Made by a program: the position numbers and the translations under genes
NCBI RefSeq assembly: GCF_014673215.1
Contig: NZ_JACWMS010000001.1
Span: 186,001 to 250,000, forward strand
Reading direction: 5' to 3'
DNA from: Gordonia hankookensis
Lineage (GTDB): Bacteria > Actinomycetota > Actinomycetes > Mycobacteriales > Mycobacteriaceae
Length of the DNA stretch: 64,000 bases
Shown here: positions 18,808 through 27,052 of the stretch, in pieces
How positions within the stretch are numbered: position 1 is the first letter of the stretch
Layout of the letters: every line of letters starts with the position of its first letter
Notes under the pieces: model-generated
The model's database searches: none
The model's input: only the letters and a program-made list of their open reading frames with translations
What the model was told of the DNA's origin: nothing

Positions 18808-19884
18808 TCAGTACCGGCGAGCCGCGCTGAACGGTCCCGCCTCGTCGATCGGCACGACCTTCACGGGAACACCGAACGTGGATGCGTGGATCACGTATCC
18901 GTCGCCCACATACATGCCGACATGGTGGGCGTCCGAGTAATAGATGATGAGATCACCAGGGCGCAGGTCATTGCGATCGACCGCCTGCCCGGAACTGTTC
19001 TGCGCCTCGCTGGAACGCGGCAGCGTCTTGCCCGCCTGCTCGTAGGCCCACACCATGAGGCCCGAGCAGTCGAACGAATCGGGTCCGGTGGCCCCCCACA
19101 CGTACGGATCACCGATCCGGCTCAGCGCGGCCTGCACCGCGACGAGCGCGGCAGACGTCCCCTTCGGCACGAACCGCGGATCGAAATCGAACTTCGGGCC
19201 ACGCAGAGCTGCCAGCTGCTTACCGGTCATGGATTCGTACACCGCACGGATCTGCACCGCCTGCAGTTGCAGATTGGCCTGCTTCGCCTGCAGCTCACCA
19301 CGTGTCTTCTCGGCCGAGGCCACCGCAGCGGTCGCCTCGGTCGCGGTCTTGTCCGCGGAGGCCTTCGCCGCCAGCGTGTTCCGGCGAGCGTCCTTGAGGC
19401 CCTTGAGATCGGTGGCCGCCTGGCGCGAGATGAGTTCCAGACCCGACATCTGGTCGAGCAACGACTGGGGCGAATCGCTCACCAGCACGGCGTACAGACG
19501 ATTGACCCGGGCGCCCTTGTAACTCGCACGGACGACGGAGTCGACCCGGCCCTGATAGCTCTCGAGACGCTTCTGCGTCACGACGAGTGTGCGGTCGGCG
19601 TCGGTCGACGCCTTCTTCGAGTCGGCCACGATGCGTCGCTGCTTGTCGTACTCGATCTGCGCGTTGTGCATCGCCTCCGCCGACTTCTCGGCGTCGTCGC
19701 TGAGCTTCTTGTATTGGCTGAGCAGCTCATTCGGCGACCGGACCGGCGTCGCCGAGGCGTCACCGGCGCCCACCGTCGAAGCGAATTGGCCGGAGGACAC
19801 CACCAGCGCCATCACCGCGGCGACGAGAATCACTGGCACGGACCGCGCCCGTGCGGTCCACCATCCGGAAACCACGGTTATCAC
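18808..19884 (-). CDS. NlpC/P60 peptidoglycan endopeptidase with coiled coil (RipC-like)
   Basis: 358 residues: N-terminal signal/anchor segment (VPVILVAAVMALVVSS), a long coiled coil rich in Ala/Lys/Gln/Glu (about 55-215), and a C-terminal NlpC/P60 domain with catalytic Cys in DSFDCSGLMVWAY and His in DAHHVGMYVG. The domain cleaves D-iGlu-mDAP bonds of the peptidoglycan stem. It corresponds to M. tuberculosis RipC (Rv2190c), whose coiled coil receives the FtsEX signal. Start GTG 19884 is used; a second GTG at 19875 has better spacing from the GGAGGAG upstream. It is followed at once by the HELTH lipoprotein gene, suggesting co-expression. Confidence 0.9.
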   Translation of the reverse strand: MITVVSGWWTARARSVPVILVAAVMALVVSSGQFASTVGAGDASATPVRSPNELLSQYKKLSDDAEKSAEAMHNAQIEYDKQRRIVADSKKASTDADRTLVVTQKRLESYQGRVDSVVRASYKGARVNRLYAVLVSDSPQSLLDQMSGLELISRQAATDLKGLKDARRNTLAAKASADKTATEATAAVASAEKTRGELQAKQANLQLQAVQIRAVYESMTGKQLAALRGPKFDFDPRFVPKGTSAALVAVQAALSRIGDPYVWGATGPDSFDCSGLMVWAYEQAGKTLPRSSEAQNSSGQAVDRNDLRPGDLIIYYSDAHHVGMYVGDGYVIHASTFGVPVKVVPIDEAGPFSAARRY

Positions 19885-19963
19885 TTCTCCTCCGCCACTG
19901 TCCCCCCGATCACGTGCCCTGACGGCGATCCGGATGGACCGTTCCTGCCAGGCCAGGTGAGTT

Positions 19964-20002
19964 GTTTGGGCGGATCACGCATGCCACGTGATCCGCCCAA
20001 AC
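19964..20002 (-). terminator. Hairpin terminator of the NlpC/P60 gene
   Basis: A perfect 16-bp inverted repeat (arms 19964-19979 and 19987-20002) with a 7-base loop, 29 bases downstream of the NlpC/P60 stop and upstream of the RipC-like gene. It separates the riboswitch-controlled unit from ripC. Confidence 0.7.
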
Positions 20003-20031
20003 GAGTTCACATCCTCATCGGTGGCCGACGC

Positions 20032-20751
20032 TCAGTAGCGCCGGATTCCGGTCACCGACCAGTTGGAGACCTTGTCCTTCTTGACCGGCACCCCGGCGGT
20101 CGACGCATGGACGAAGGTTCCGTTGCCGATGTACATGCCTGCGTGGCCGCCACCGTCGAAGATCAGCACGTCGCCGGGCTTGGCGGCTGCGATCGACGCC
20201 ACCGGCGTACCGCCACCGAGCTGCCCGTAGCTGTCGCGCGGGATGGTCTTGCCTGCCTGCTTGTACGAGTAGTAGACGAGACCCGAGCAGTCGAAGGCGT
20301 TCGGGCCGGCCGAACCGTAGACGTACGGCGCCCCGATCTTGCTCTCCGCGACCCGCACGGCCTTCTGAGCCGCCGTCGGCTTCGCACCCAGGAAGCCGCC
20401 GTCGTCGCCCTTGGGCTTGAACTGCTGCGGGATCTGGTTGTCGTTCAGACCGGGCACGGTGAAGGTACCGAGGTTCGGAACGGAGACACTCGCACCGGGC
20501 GACTGGGCCGCGGGGGTGGCCGGAGCGGACTTGGGGGCAGGTGCCGCCTTCTGCTCCTGGAATTGCTGGGGGACCTGCTTGGTATCGACCCCAGGAAGTT
20601 CGAATGTGCCGACATTGGGCACGTGGATCGGCGCTGCGAGCGCCGGTCCCGCGACAGCGGCGAGCGAGCCGACGGTGATCGACCCTGCAACCACCGCGCG
20701 CTTGGCTACCTTGGTGCCGCGGTTGGGCTGTTCCAAACGATGTTTCGCCAC
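20032..20751 (-). CDS. Secreted NlpC/P60 peptidoglycan endopeptidase under riboswitch control
   Basis: 239 residues from GTG 20751, chosen because AAGGAG lies 9 bases upstream; the longer open frame runs back through the riboswitch. Signal peptide: KRAVVAGSITVGSLAAVAGPALA. Then come two copies of a short repeat (VPNVGTFELPGVDTKQVPQQF and VPNLGTFTVPGLNDNQIPQQF) separated by a Pro/Ala linker, and a C-terminal NlpC/P60 domain: Cys in NAFDCSGLVYYSY, His in GGHAGMYIG. It is shorter than RipC and has no coiled coil. It is preceded by a c-di-AMP riboswitch, so synthesis should respond to that nucleotide. The duplicated PN(V/L)GTF motif may bind wall polymer or a partner; unproven. Confidence 0.88.
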   Translation of the reverse strand: MAKHRLEQPNRGTKVAKRAVVAGSITVGSLAAVAGPALAAPIHVPNVGTFELPGVDTKQVPQQFQEQKAAPAPKSAPATPAAQSPGASVSVPNLGTFTVPGLNDNQIPQQFKPKGDDGGFLGAKPTAAQKAVRVAESKIGAPYVYGSAGPNAFDCSGLVYYSYKQAGKTIPRDSYGQLGGGTPVASIAAAKPGDVLIFDGGGHAGMYIGNGTFVHASTAGVPVKKDKVSNWSVTGIRRY

Positions 20752-20777
20752 GAAGCGATTTCTCCTTGCTCTCCCTT

Positions 20778-20942
20778 CGACCGCCGACCGAGTTAGCTGT
20801 CGGGTTCGGGCCGGAAGAATGGCCCTACACACGTGTCGCGACGACGTCGAAAACGTCGCCGGGCATGCGCGATTCACCCCGATTCGGATCACTCCGAAAA
20901 CTGATGGTTCCCCGGTTCGCCTGTGGCGATTGAGCGGTGACC
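20778..20942 (-). ncRNA. c-di-AMP riboswitch (ydaO/yuaA class)
   Basis: The minus-strand leader of the NlpC/P60 gene contains the conserved blocks of the ydaO/yuaA riboswitch in order: ACCGGGGAACCA, GGGGTGAATC, GTAGGGCC, then TTCTTCCGGCCCGAACCC and GACAGCTAACTCGG followed by TCGGCG. It ends about 30 bases before the start codon with the AAGGAG ribosome-binding site just after it. These RNAs bind c-di-AMP and usually switch expression off. In actinobacteria the class often precedes cell-wall hydrolase genes, as here. Boundaries are approximate and no covariance search was run. Confidence 0.9.
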
Positions 20943-21054
20943 GATCCAGACCACTCCTGTTGGAGCGGGACGCTCTGCAAAGGTCTCGGAAAGGTTACGA
21001 AATCCGATGCGGGTCTGTCCACCGACCCTTTCCGGCCCGAATCGGAGCGAGTGC

Positions 21055-21339
21055 TCAACCAGCGCGCAGAATCCGGAGTTGCCGGCCGGAAACCATGCCC
21101 CCATCTGCAGTTTTGCCATTTCTTGCAGATACTGCAGCGGCACTGGAGACCATTGCAGCGGCCTCGAAGACACCGATCGCGGCGTCGATGTCGGCGTCTC
21201 CCGGCACCCCCGATCTCGTAACCTTTCCTCCACCTTCGACAGTGGGGTTTTCGCAGTTGGGGGCGTCGAACAACACCTGCATCATGCAGCCGTCGCAGGC
21301 GACGGGACGACCCGGGCAGGACTGGCAGTCGATGTACAT
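21055..21339 (-). CDS. Small Cys-rich protein of unknown function
   Basis: 94 residues from ATG 21339, with GGAG 7 bases upstream. The N-terminus carries C5-x2-C8-x6-C15-x2-C18 (MYIDCQSCPGRPVACDGCMM) plus Cys 29. The C-terminus ends in GGMVSGRQLRILRAG. I recall short actinobacterial proteins beside NlpC/P60 genes with a similar CxxC...CxxC start and hydrophobic end, which supports a real gene; the family has no assigned function that I know. The paired CxxC suggests zinc or Fe-S binding. It lies upstream of, and on the same strand as, the c-di-AMP riboswitch. The middle (about 32-75) is Ala/Gly-rich and low in charge, which lowers confidence in that part. Confidence 0.6.
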   Translation of the reverse strand: MYIDCQSCPGRPVACDGCMMQVLFDAPNCENPTVEGGGKVTRSGVPGDADIDAAIGVFEAAAMVSSAAAVSARNGKTADGGMVSGRQLRILRAG

Positions 21340-21529
21340 GTGTGATCTCCATCTCAATCGCGTGCTGTGGGTATGTCGACAGGCCGAAATCGCTTGACTC
21401 GGCACCGTGCGCCACACGTGATGGACACTAGGGACGGCCACCGACAGATCCGGCCCGATCACCGGTCGAACCCAATTTTCCCGCCTGTCACATCAGAATC
21501 TGTCGTAACGTCGAACTAATGTTCGGTGC

Positions 21530-23290
21530 GTGGTGCTCAGGGGGCAGACAGGCGGCGGACAACTCACCTTCGCCGATCTGGACGACAACGGCGACGACGG
21601 ATTCCGGCCCGATCGCTCGCTCTTCGAGACCACGCTCGTCGTCGTGGACCTCGAGACCACCGGGGGTAGTCCGACCGACGACGGGATCACCGAGATCGGC
21701 GCCGTGAAGATCCGCGGCGGTGAGGTCATCGGAGAGTTCGCGACGCTGGTGGATCCCGGGCTGCCCATCCCCCCGCAGATCGTGACACTCACCGGCATCA
21801 CCGAGGCGATGGTCAGCGACGCGCCGATGATCGGTGCGGTGCTGCCCTCGTTCGTGGAGTTCGCCCGCGGCTCGATCCTGGTGGCACACAACGCCCGATT
21901 CGACATGGGTTTCCTCCGGCAGAACGCGGCGCGACTGGGGATCGACTGGCCGTTCACCGCCAGCCTGTGCACGGTGACCATGGCTCGTCGCATCCTGACG
22001 CGCGATGAGGCCCCCACCGTCCGGCTGTCGGCTCTCGCCGATCTCTTCGACGTCTCGACGCGGCCGACCCACCGCGCCCTCGACGATGCGCGCGCGACGG
22101 TCGAGGTGTTCCATCACCTCCTCGAACGGGTGGGCAACCAGGGCGTCGACACCTACCGCGAACTGACCGCCTATCTACCGCGATCGAATCCGCGGTTGCG
22201 CGCCAAACGCACCCTGGCGCGGGACCTGCCGTCGCGGCCCGGTGTCTATCTCTTCCGCGGTCCGTCGGAGGAGGTGCTGTACGTGGGCACCGCCGTCGAC
22301 CTCCGGCGCCGGGTCATGTCGTACTTCACCGGCAGCGACCCCCGCCGACGCATCGGCGAGATGGTGAATCTGGCCACCCGGATCGACCACGTCGAGTGTG
22401 CGCACGCCCTCGAGGCCGGCGTGCGTGAGCTGCGGCTTCTGGCCGCGCATGCGCCCGCGTACAACCGGCGGTCGACCCAACCGCACCGCGGTTGGTGGAT
22501 CGTGCTGACCGGCGAACGATTCCCGCGACTGAAGGTCTCGCGGACCCCCACCGACGACGCCATCGGCCCGATCGGCAACCGCACGACCGCGGCGACGATC
22601 GCCGACATGATCAGCCGGTCAGCCGGATTGCGAAGCTGCACAACGCGACTGGGGTCGGCATCACACCACTGGTGCCGATCCGAGGCCGCGGGCGGGCCGC
22701 GCATCGGAGGGTGTCACGCGGCGTCGGACCGCCCGCTGACCCTCCCCGACTATCTCCCACGGGCCTCTGCCGTGCGCGACCTGATGGCAGGCGATTGCGA
22801 CCATCTGCTGACCGACCTCACCGATCGGCTGATCCGACTCGCCGATGCGCAGATGTTCGAAAGTGCTGCCCGACAACGGGACCGGGTGTCCGCGACAATC
22901 GACTCCCTGGCCCGCTGCCAACGACTCGCAGCGCTGTGCACGATCAGCGAACTCGTCGTGGCCCGCCCCGATCCCGATCGGGGGTGGGAGATCGCGGTCA
23001 TCCGGCACGGTCGGCTCGCCAGTGCCGGGGTCGCGCGCCGGGGCATCGCCCCGATGGCCGTCGTCGAGACCTTGACCGCATCCGCCGAGACCGTCGTCGC
23101 GACCGACGGGCCGTTGCTCGGAGCCCCACCAGAAGAGGCCGGGCTGCTCTATCGTTGGGTCACCGACCCCGGCGCCCGGATCGTCTCCACGACGGAGCCG
23201 TTCGCCCTACCTGCGGCGAGCGCCGAGCGGTGGTTGCCGTGGTCGCAGACCGCGCATGCAGCACGCGAGGCGCCTCGGCGCGCAGGGTGA
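21530..23290 (+). CDS. DnaQ-type exonuclease fused to UvrC-like GIY-YIG domain
   Basis: 586 residues, a two-domain protein matching M. tuberculosis Rv2191 (645 residues). N-terminal DEDDh exonuclease: VVVDLETTGG (DxE, about residues 37-46), HNARFDMGF, HRALDDARAT. Then a UvrC-like GIY-YIG domain (RPGVYLFRGPSEEVLYVGTAVDLRRR, from about residue 236) and a UVR-like helical segment around residues 440-470 (LADAQMFESAARQRDRV). No UvrC C-terminal endonuclease or HhH domain is seen. It suggests a DNA repair nuclease that could process ends or incise damage; mechanism unknown. Start GTG 21530 is the first in frame and may not be exact. Confidence 0.85.
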   Translation: MVLRGQTGGGQLTFADLDDNGDDGFRPDRSLFETTLVVVDLETTGGSPTDDGITEIGAVKIRGGEVIGEFATLVDPGLPIPPQIVTLTGITEAMVSDAPMIGAVLPSFVEFARGSILVAHNARFDMGFLRQNAARLGIDWPFTASLCTVTMARRILTRDEAPTVRLSALADLFDVSTRPTHRALDDARATVEVFHHLLERVGNQGVDTYRELTAYLPRSNPRLRAKRTLARDLPSRPGVYLFRGPSEEVLYVGTAVDLRRRVMSYFTGSDPRRRIGEMVNLATRIDHVECAHALEAGVRELRLLAAHAPAYNRRSTQPHRGWWIVLTGERFPRLKVSRTPTDDAIGPIGNRTTAATIADMISRSAGLRSCTTRLGSASHHWCRSEAAGGPRIGGCHAASDRPLTLPDYLPRASAVRDLMAGDCDHLLTDLTDRLIRLADAQMFESAARQRDRVSATIDSLARCQRLAALCTISELVVARPDPDRGWEIAVIRHGRLASAGVARRGIAPMAVVETLTASAETVVATDGPLLGAPPEEAGLLYRWVTDPGARIVSTTEPFALPAASAERWLPWSQTAHAAREAPRRAG

Positions 23291-23375
23291 CGGCCCCTCG
23301 TCAGGTACCCACACACGCGCCACCCCGCCGATCAGCGCATGATGTGCACGGTCGGCGAGGTCGAGGAGCACTACT

Positions 23376-23663
23376 GTGGCACCCATGATCACCGCCATCG
23401 TCCTGATTCACGCCGACGTCCATCAGATCCCGGAGACCGCGCAGGCCGTGGCCGACATCCCGGGCGTCTCGGAGGTCTACTCATGCGCCGGTGACGTCGA
23501 TCTGATCGCGAAGATCAAGGTGCGCGACCACGAGCAGATCGCCGACGTCGTGACCGGGAAGATCAACAGGCTGCCGGGGGTCACCCACAGTGCGACCCAC
23601 ATCGCATTCCGCAGCTATTCCAGTTCCGACGTCGAGGGCGGCTTCTCCATCGGCGAGGAGTGA
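23376..23663 (+). CDS. Stand-alone Lrp/AsnC ligand-binding (RAM) domain protein
   Basis: 95 residues made only of the AsnC-type effector-binding domain (ITAIVLIHADVHQIPETAQAVADIPGVSEVYSCAGDVDLIAKIKV...GVTHSATHIAF), without the DNA-binding helix-turn-helix. Such single-domain proteins usually form ring oligomers and bind amino acids; some modulate full-length Lrp proteins. GTG 23376 is preferred over ATG 23385 because GAGGAG lies 7 bases upstream of the GTG. It ends two bases from the end of the convergent trpD gene. The ligand is unknown; adjacency to trpD is suggestive only. Confidence 0.85.
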   Translation: MAPMITAIVLIHADVHQIPETAQAVADIPGVSEVYSCAGDVDLIAKIKVRDHEQIADVVTGKINRLPGVTHSATHIAFRSYSSSDVEGGFSIGEE

Positions 23664-23664
23664 G

Positions 23665-24753
23665 CTAGTCCGCGGCAGCGGCCAACTCGCCGGTCAGCTG
23701 ACCCCAGCGGTCGAGCAACCGGGTCGCGTCGCCGCTGTCGAGCACCGCGGCGGCCCGCTCGGTGGCGGCACCCATGGCATCGGTCAGTTCGGCCGTGGTC
23801 ATCGCCGACCCCTGCTCGAAGGCGACGATCGCGCCCGCCGCGTTGAGGAGCACCGCATCGCGCACCGGCCCGCGCTCCCCGGCGAAGAGCCCGCGGGCGA
23901 TCGCCGCATTGGCGGTCGCGTCACCGCCTTGCAGCGCCGAGAGTTTCACCCGTCCGATGCCGAGGTCGGCCGGATCGAGCGTGAGTCGATGTACCGCACG
24001 GTCGACCACCTGCCACACGGTCGAGGTCGTCGTGGTGGTCAGTTCGTCGAGCCCGTCGTCGCCGCGGACGACGAGCACCGAACTCCCCCGATCAGCGAAG
24101 GCCTGCGCGAGGACCGGGGCCAGATCGACAAAGGCACACCCGATCAGCCCGCTCCGCGGCCCCGCCGGGTTGGTGAGCGGACCGAGCACGTTGAACACCG
24201 TCGGGATGCCGATCTGGCTACGCGGCGGGCCGGTGAACCGGAATGCTGGATGAAAGACCGGGGCGAAGCAGAACCCGATGCCGAGCTCGTCGACGCAGCG
24301 CGCGACGTCGGCGGCGCCGAGCGAGATGTTGATGCCGAGCGCCTCGAGGACGTCGGCACCGCCGCTCTTCGACGAGGCCGCCCGGTTCCCGTGCTTCACC
24401 ACCGGAATCCCGGCGGCGGCGATGACGATCGACGTCATCGTGGAGATGTTGACGGTGTGCGAGCGGTCGCCCCCGGTGCCGACGACGTCGACCGCGGGAC
24501 GCGGAATGTCGACGAGGGTGGCGTGATCGAGCATGGCGGCCGCCAGACCGCGCAGTTCGTCCGGGGCCGCGCCTTTCATCTTCACGCCCACACCGAACGC
24601 GGCGATCTGGGCTCCGGTCGCCGCGTCGCTCATGATCTCGTTCATCGCCCAGGCCGCCTCGTCGACGGTCAGGTCGATCCCGTCGGTGACGCGGCCCAGG
24701 ATCTGCGGCCAGGTGAGGGACGTCGACGTGGTGCGGGAAGGCTCTGTGCTCAC
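23665..24753 (-). CDS. trpD: Anthranilate phosphoribosyltransferase
   Basis: 362 residues, slightly longer than the family norm (about 340). Signature segments: [16 protein letters not shown] (PRPP-binding GTGGD, near residues 90-105), [23 protein letters not shown] and [12 protein letters not shown]. It transfers phosphoribose from PRPP to anthranilate, second step of tryptophan synthesis from chorismate. M. tuberculosis keeps trpD apart from other trp genes at this place (Rv2192c). The GTG start has no Shine-Dalgarno sequence, but TACCCT lies 7 bases upstream, as for aroG, which suggests a leaderless message. Confidence 0.95.
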   Translation of the reverse strand: MSTEPSRTTSTSLTWPQILGRVTDGIDLTVDEAAWAMNEIMSDAATGAQIAAFGVGVKMKGAAPDELRGLAAAMLDHATLVDIPRPAVDVVGTGGDRSHTVNISTMTSIVIAAAGIPVVKHGNRAASSKSGGADVLEALGINISLGAADVARCVDELGIGFCFAPVFHPAFRFTGPPRSQIGIPTVFNVLGPLTNPAGPRSGLIGCAFVDLAPVLAQAFADRGSSVLVVRGDDGLDELTTTTTSTVWQVVDRAVHRLTLDPADLGIGRVKLSALQGGDATANAAIARGLFAGERGPVRDAVLLNAAGAIVAFEQGSAMTTAELTDAMGAATERAAAVLDSGDATRLLDRWGQLTGELAAAAD

Positions 24754-24760
24754 GGTGCAA

Positions 24761-24766
24761 AGGGTA
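24761..24766 (-). promoter_or_regulatory. Putative -10 box of trpD (leaderless)
   Basis: TACCCT ends 7 bases before the trpD GTG with no ribosome-binding site between. It is the same hexamer and spacing as before aroG. Weak on its own, more credible as a pair. Confidence 0.4.
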
Positions 24767-24778
24767 GTGCGCGGCCGC

Positions 24779-25291
24779 TCATCGGCGCGCCTGCGGTCGT
24801 TGGAGTACCTGCCATCGGAGCACGGAGCCGCCGTGCCGGGCGCCGAGCCCGGCCATCCGCGACCGTTCCTGGGAAAGATGCATGGCGTCGAGCGTCTGCC
24901 GGCGCCCGAGCACCACGACGACGGTGCCGTCTATGCCACCGCCGTCGGCCCGCCCCAGAGCGTCGTCGAGCCGTTCGTATCCGTCGAGCGCGGCCGTCGC
25001 GACGGCGTCGTCCACTCTCGACACAGGTACCCGCAGAATGTGTCGCAACACCACGTCCTCGCCCGGCCGCCACGCGGACTCGTCGAGCACCGCCGAGCTC
25101 GCCGCGGTCTCGTCGTCGGACTCGGCCACGACGATCAGATCGGCGTCGTCGACACCCAGCGGCACACCACCGGAACCGCGCCCCGACAACCGCTGTCGTA
25201 TCCGTTCCCAGCGGCCCGCATCCACCGGGTGTCCATTCAGATCCCAGCCGGCCGAAACCGATGGCCGAGAGGTGTTCCGATCGCCGTCCAC
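24779..25291 (-). CDS. Conserved hypothetical protein between trpD and ctaE
   Basis: 170 residues. Competing frames cross this region; this one is chosen because its amino-acid make-up is balanced (acidic and hydrophobic residues, few Arg/Pro runs), whereas the others read like high-GC shadows. Readable segments: [71 protein letters not shown] and a C-terminus [19 protein letters not shown]. The last two faintly recall the RraB (RNase E inhibitor) fold, in which a strand plus 'A..L...GY' and a terminal 'GG..DGWE' occur; this is a weak resemblance only. Expected cytosolic. Confidence 0.55.
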   Translation of the reverse strand: MDGDRNTSRPSVSAGWDLNGHPVDAGRWERIRQRLSGRGSGGVPLGVDDADLIVVAESDDETAASSAVLDESAWRPGEDVVLRHILRVPVSRVDDAVATAALDGYERLDDALGRADGGGIDGTVVVVLGRRQTLDAMHLSQERSRMAGLGARHGGSVLRWQVLQRPQARR

Positions 25292-25379
25292 GCACCCAGC
25301 AAACCACGTCCTGGGACACGCCGACGAGGGGCTTCACGGTGTCCCCACCAGGGTCGGGAGAAATAGTTCCGCCAATTTG

Positions 25380-25396
25380 GTGACCCAAGTGGTCAC
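25380..25396. promoter_or_regulatory. Palindrome GTGACC-N5-GGTCAC upstream of ctaE
   Basis: A perfect 6-bp-arm inverted repeat with a 5-base spacer lies 17 bases upstream of the ctaE -10 candidate, covering the -35 position. A second short palindrome (CCAATTTGG, 25372-25380) abuts it. Such a layout suits an operator or activator site controlling the ctaE-qcrCAB operon. The protein that binds is unknown. Confidence 0.45.
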
Positions 25397-25413
25397 GGCT
25401 TACTACGAACCGT

Positions 25414-25419
25414 CATACT
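25414..25419 (+). promoter_or_regulatory. Putative -10 box of ctaE-qcrCAB (leaderless)
   Basis: CATACT ends 7 bases before the GTG start of ctaE, with no ribosome-binding site between. TGGTCA 18 bases upstream could be a weak -35 and overlaps the palindrome. Confidence 0.45.
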
Positions 25420-25426
25420 TCCTTTT

Positions 25427-26038
25427 GTGACTAGCGCTGTAGGTACCTCAGGAACAGCCATCACCTCGCGCGTGCACTCGCTGAACCGGCCCAACATGGT
25501 CAGCGTCGGCACGATCGTGTGGCTGTCCAGTGAGCTCATGTTCTTCGCTGGACTTTTTGCGATGTACTTCGTCGCGCGCGCCAACTCGTCGATCGGTTGG
25601 CCGCCCGAACCCACGGAGTTGAACCTCACACTCGCGATCCCGGTGACGACCGTCCTGATCCTGTCGTCGGTGACCTGCCAGATGGGTGTGTTCGCCGCCG
25701 AACGAGGTGACGTCTTCGGGCTTCGTCGGTGGTACATCCTGACGTTCCTGATGGGCGCCTTCTTCGTCTGCGGCCAGGGGTACGAGTACTACCACCTGGT
25801 CCACGAGGGCACCACGATCTCGTCGAGCTCGTACGGCTCCGTCTTCTACATGGCGACCGGATTCCACGGTCTGCACGTCATCGGCGGACTCGTCGCCTTC
25901 ATCTTCCTGCTGATCCGCACCAAACTGTCGAAGTTCACGCCTGCCCAGGCCACCGCGGCCATCGTGGTGTCCTACTACTGGCACTTCGTCGACATCGTCT
26001 GGATCGGCCTCTTCGTCACCATCTACTTCATCAGGTAG
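25427..26038 (+). CDS. ctaE: Cytochrome c oxidase subunit III
   Basis: 203 residues with five membrane helices typical of actinobacterial aa3 oxidase subunit III ([29 protein letters not shown] at the N-terminus, [20 protein letters not shown], and the C-terminal [21 protein letters not shown] with the conserved Trp-His-Phe-Val-Asp). The subunit does not bind metal but stabilises the oxidase. It is the first gene of ctaE-qcrC-qcrA-qcrB, 60 bases ahead of qcrC, the arrangement in all mycobacteria and corynebacteria, whose bc1 and aa3 complexes form one supercomplex. Confidence 0.95.
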   Translation: MTSAVGTSGTAITSRVHSLNRPNMVSVGTIVWLSSELMFFAGLFAMYFVARANSSIGWPPEPTELNLTLAIPVTTVLILSSVTCQMGVFAAERGDVFGLRRWYILTFLMGAFFVCGQGYEYYHLVHEGTTISSSSYGSVFYMATGFHGLHVIGGLVAFIFLLIRTKLSKFTPAQATAAIVVSYYWHFVDIVWIGLFVTIYFIR

Positions 26039-26098
26039 CAGCCCCCCCGGGCAGCCCCTGCAACAGCAACAGTCCGTCCGCTTAGTAGAGAGTCACAG

Positions 26099-27052
26099 AT
26101 GAGTTCATCTCCACCGCGACCGTCGGATAGCGACGACGTGGACGCCGGCCACAGCACCGACACGGCAGGCGTCGCGTCGGCCGGACGCCCGGCGTCCGCA
26201 GCCACCTCGGCGCGTAAGGCGAAGTCACGACGCAAACTGCGCCGTCGGGCCAGCGGCGCCCTCCTGCTCCTCGTCGGTCTGGTGACCGCCGGGGTTCTCG
26301 CATCGGTACTGACCCCCAAGCCACAGGTAGCAGTCGCCGACGAGTCGAATGCGGCACTGATCAGCGACGGCAAGAAGCTCTACGAGACGTCCTGCATCAC
26401 CTGCCACGGCGCAAACCTGCAGGGTGTCCAGGACCGCGGCCCGGCACTGCTCGGCGTCGGCGACGCAGCCGTCTACTTCCAGGTGTCCACCGGCCGCATG
26501 CCCGCCGCCCGCGGCGAGGCCCAGGCGATCCGCAAGCCACCGAAGTTCACCAAGGCGCAGATCGACCAGCTCGGCGCGTACATCCAGTCGGAGGGTGGCG
26601 GACCGCAGGTCATCTACGAGCGCAACCCCGACGGCTCGGTGAAGATGAAGGACGGGCTGCCTGTCCTCGCCCAGGAGTCGTTGCGCGGCAAGAACCTCGG
26701 GCGCGGCAGTGAGCTCTTCCGGCTGAACTGTGCGTCGTGCCACAACTTCACCGGCCGCGGCGGCGCACTGTCGTCGGGCAAGTTCGCCCCGACGCTCGAC
26801 GGGGTCGAAGAACAACAGATCTACACGGCCATGCTCACCGGACCGCAGAACATGCCCAAGTTCTCCAACCGCCAGCTCTCGGTGGAAGAGAAGAAGGACA
26901 TCATCGGCTTCGTCAAGTACGTCACCGAGTCCAAGCCGCAGGGCGGCCTCGGGATCGGCGGCTTCGGCCCGGTCAGCGAGGGCATGGTGATGTGGGTTGT
27001 CGGAGTTGTGGCGATCGTTGCCGCCGCAATGTGGATGGGATCACGAACATGA
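26099..27052 (+). CDS. qcrC: Diheme cytochrome cc subunit of the bc1 complex
   Basis: 317 residues. A disordered, Ser/Asp-rich cytosolic N-terminus (about 1-45) precedes a membrane segment ([18 protein letters not shown]), two cytochrome c domains with CITCH (near residue 99) and CASCH (near 214) heme-attachment motifs, and a C-terminal helix ([19 protein letters not shown]). Two covalent c hemes let the subunit pass electrons straight to the aa3 oxidase without a soluble cytochrome c. Its TGA overlaps the qcrA ATG (ATGA). Confidence 0.96.
   Translation: MSSSPPRPSDSDDVDAGHSTDTAGVASAGRPASAATSARKAKSRRKLRRRASGALLLLVGLVTAGVLASVLTPKPQVAVADESNAALISDGKKLYETSCITCHGANLQGVQDRGPALLGVGDAAVYFQVSTGRMPAARGEAQAIRKPPKFTKAQIDQLGAYIQSEGGGPQVIYERNPDGSVKMKDGLPVLAQESLRGKNLGRGSELFRLNCASCHNFTGRGGALSSGKFAPTLDGVEEQQIYTAMLTGPQNMPKFSNRQLSVEEKKDIIGFVKYVTESKPQGGLGIGGFGPVSEGMVMWVVGVVAIVAAAMWMGSRT

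Noticed and set aside
18196..20796. An 866-codon plus-strand open frame
   Set aside because: Antisense to the lipoprotein and both NlpC/P60 genes; Arg/Gly/His-rich shadow of high-GC coding, no domain recognisable.
23590..25383. A 597-codon plus-strand open frame across trpD
   Set aside because: Antisense to trpD, with long Arg/Pro runs at the end; shadow.
26737..27048. N-terminal extension of qcrA
   Set aside because: Overlaps qcrC out of frame; ATG 27049 with ATGA overlap is the normal operon start.
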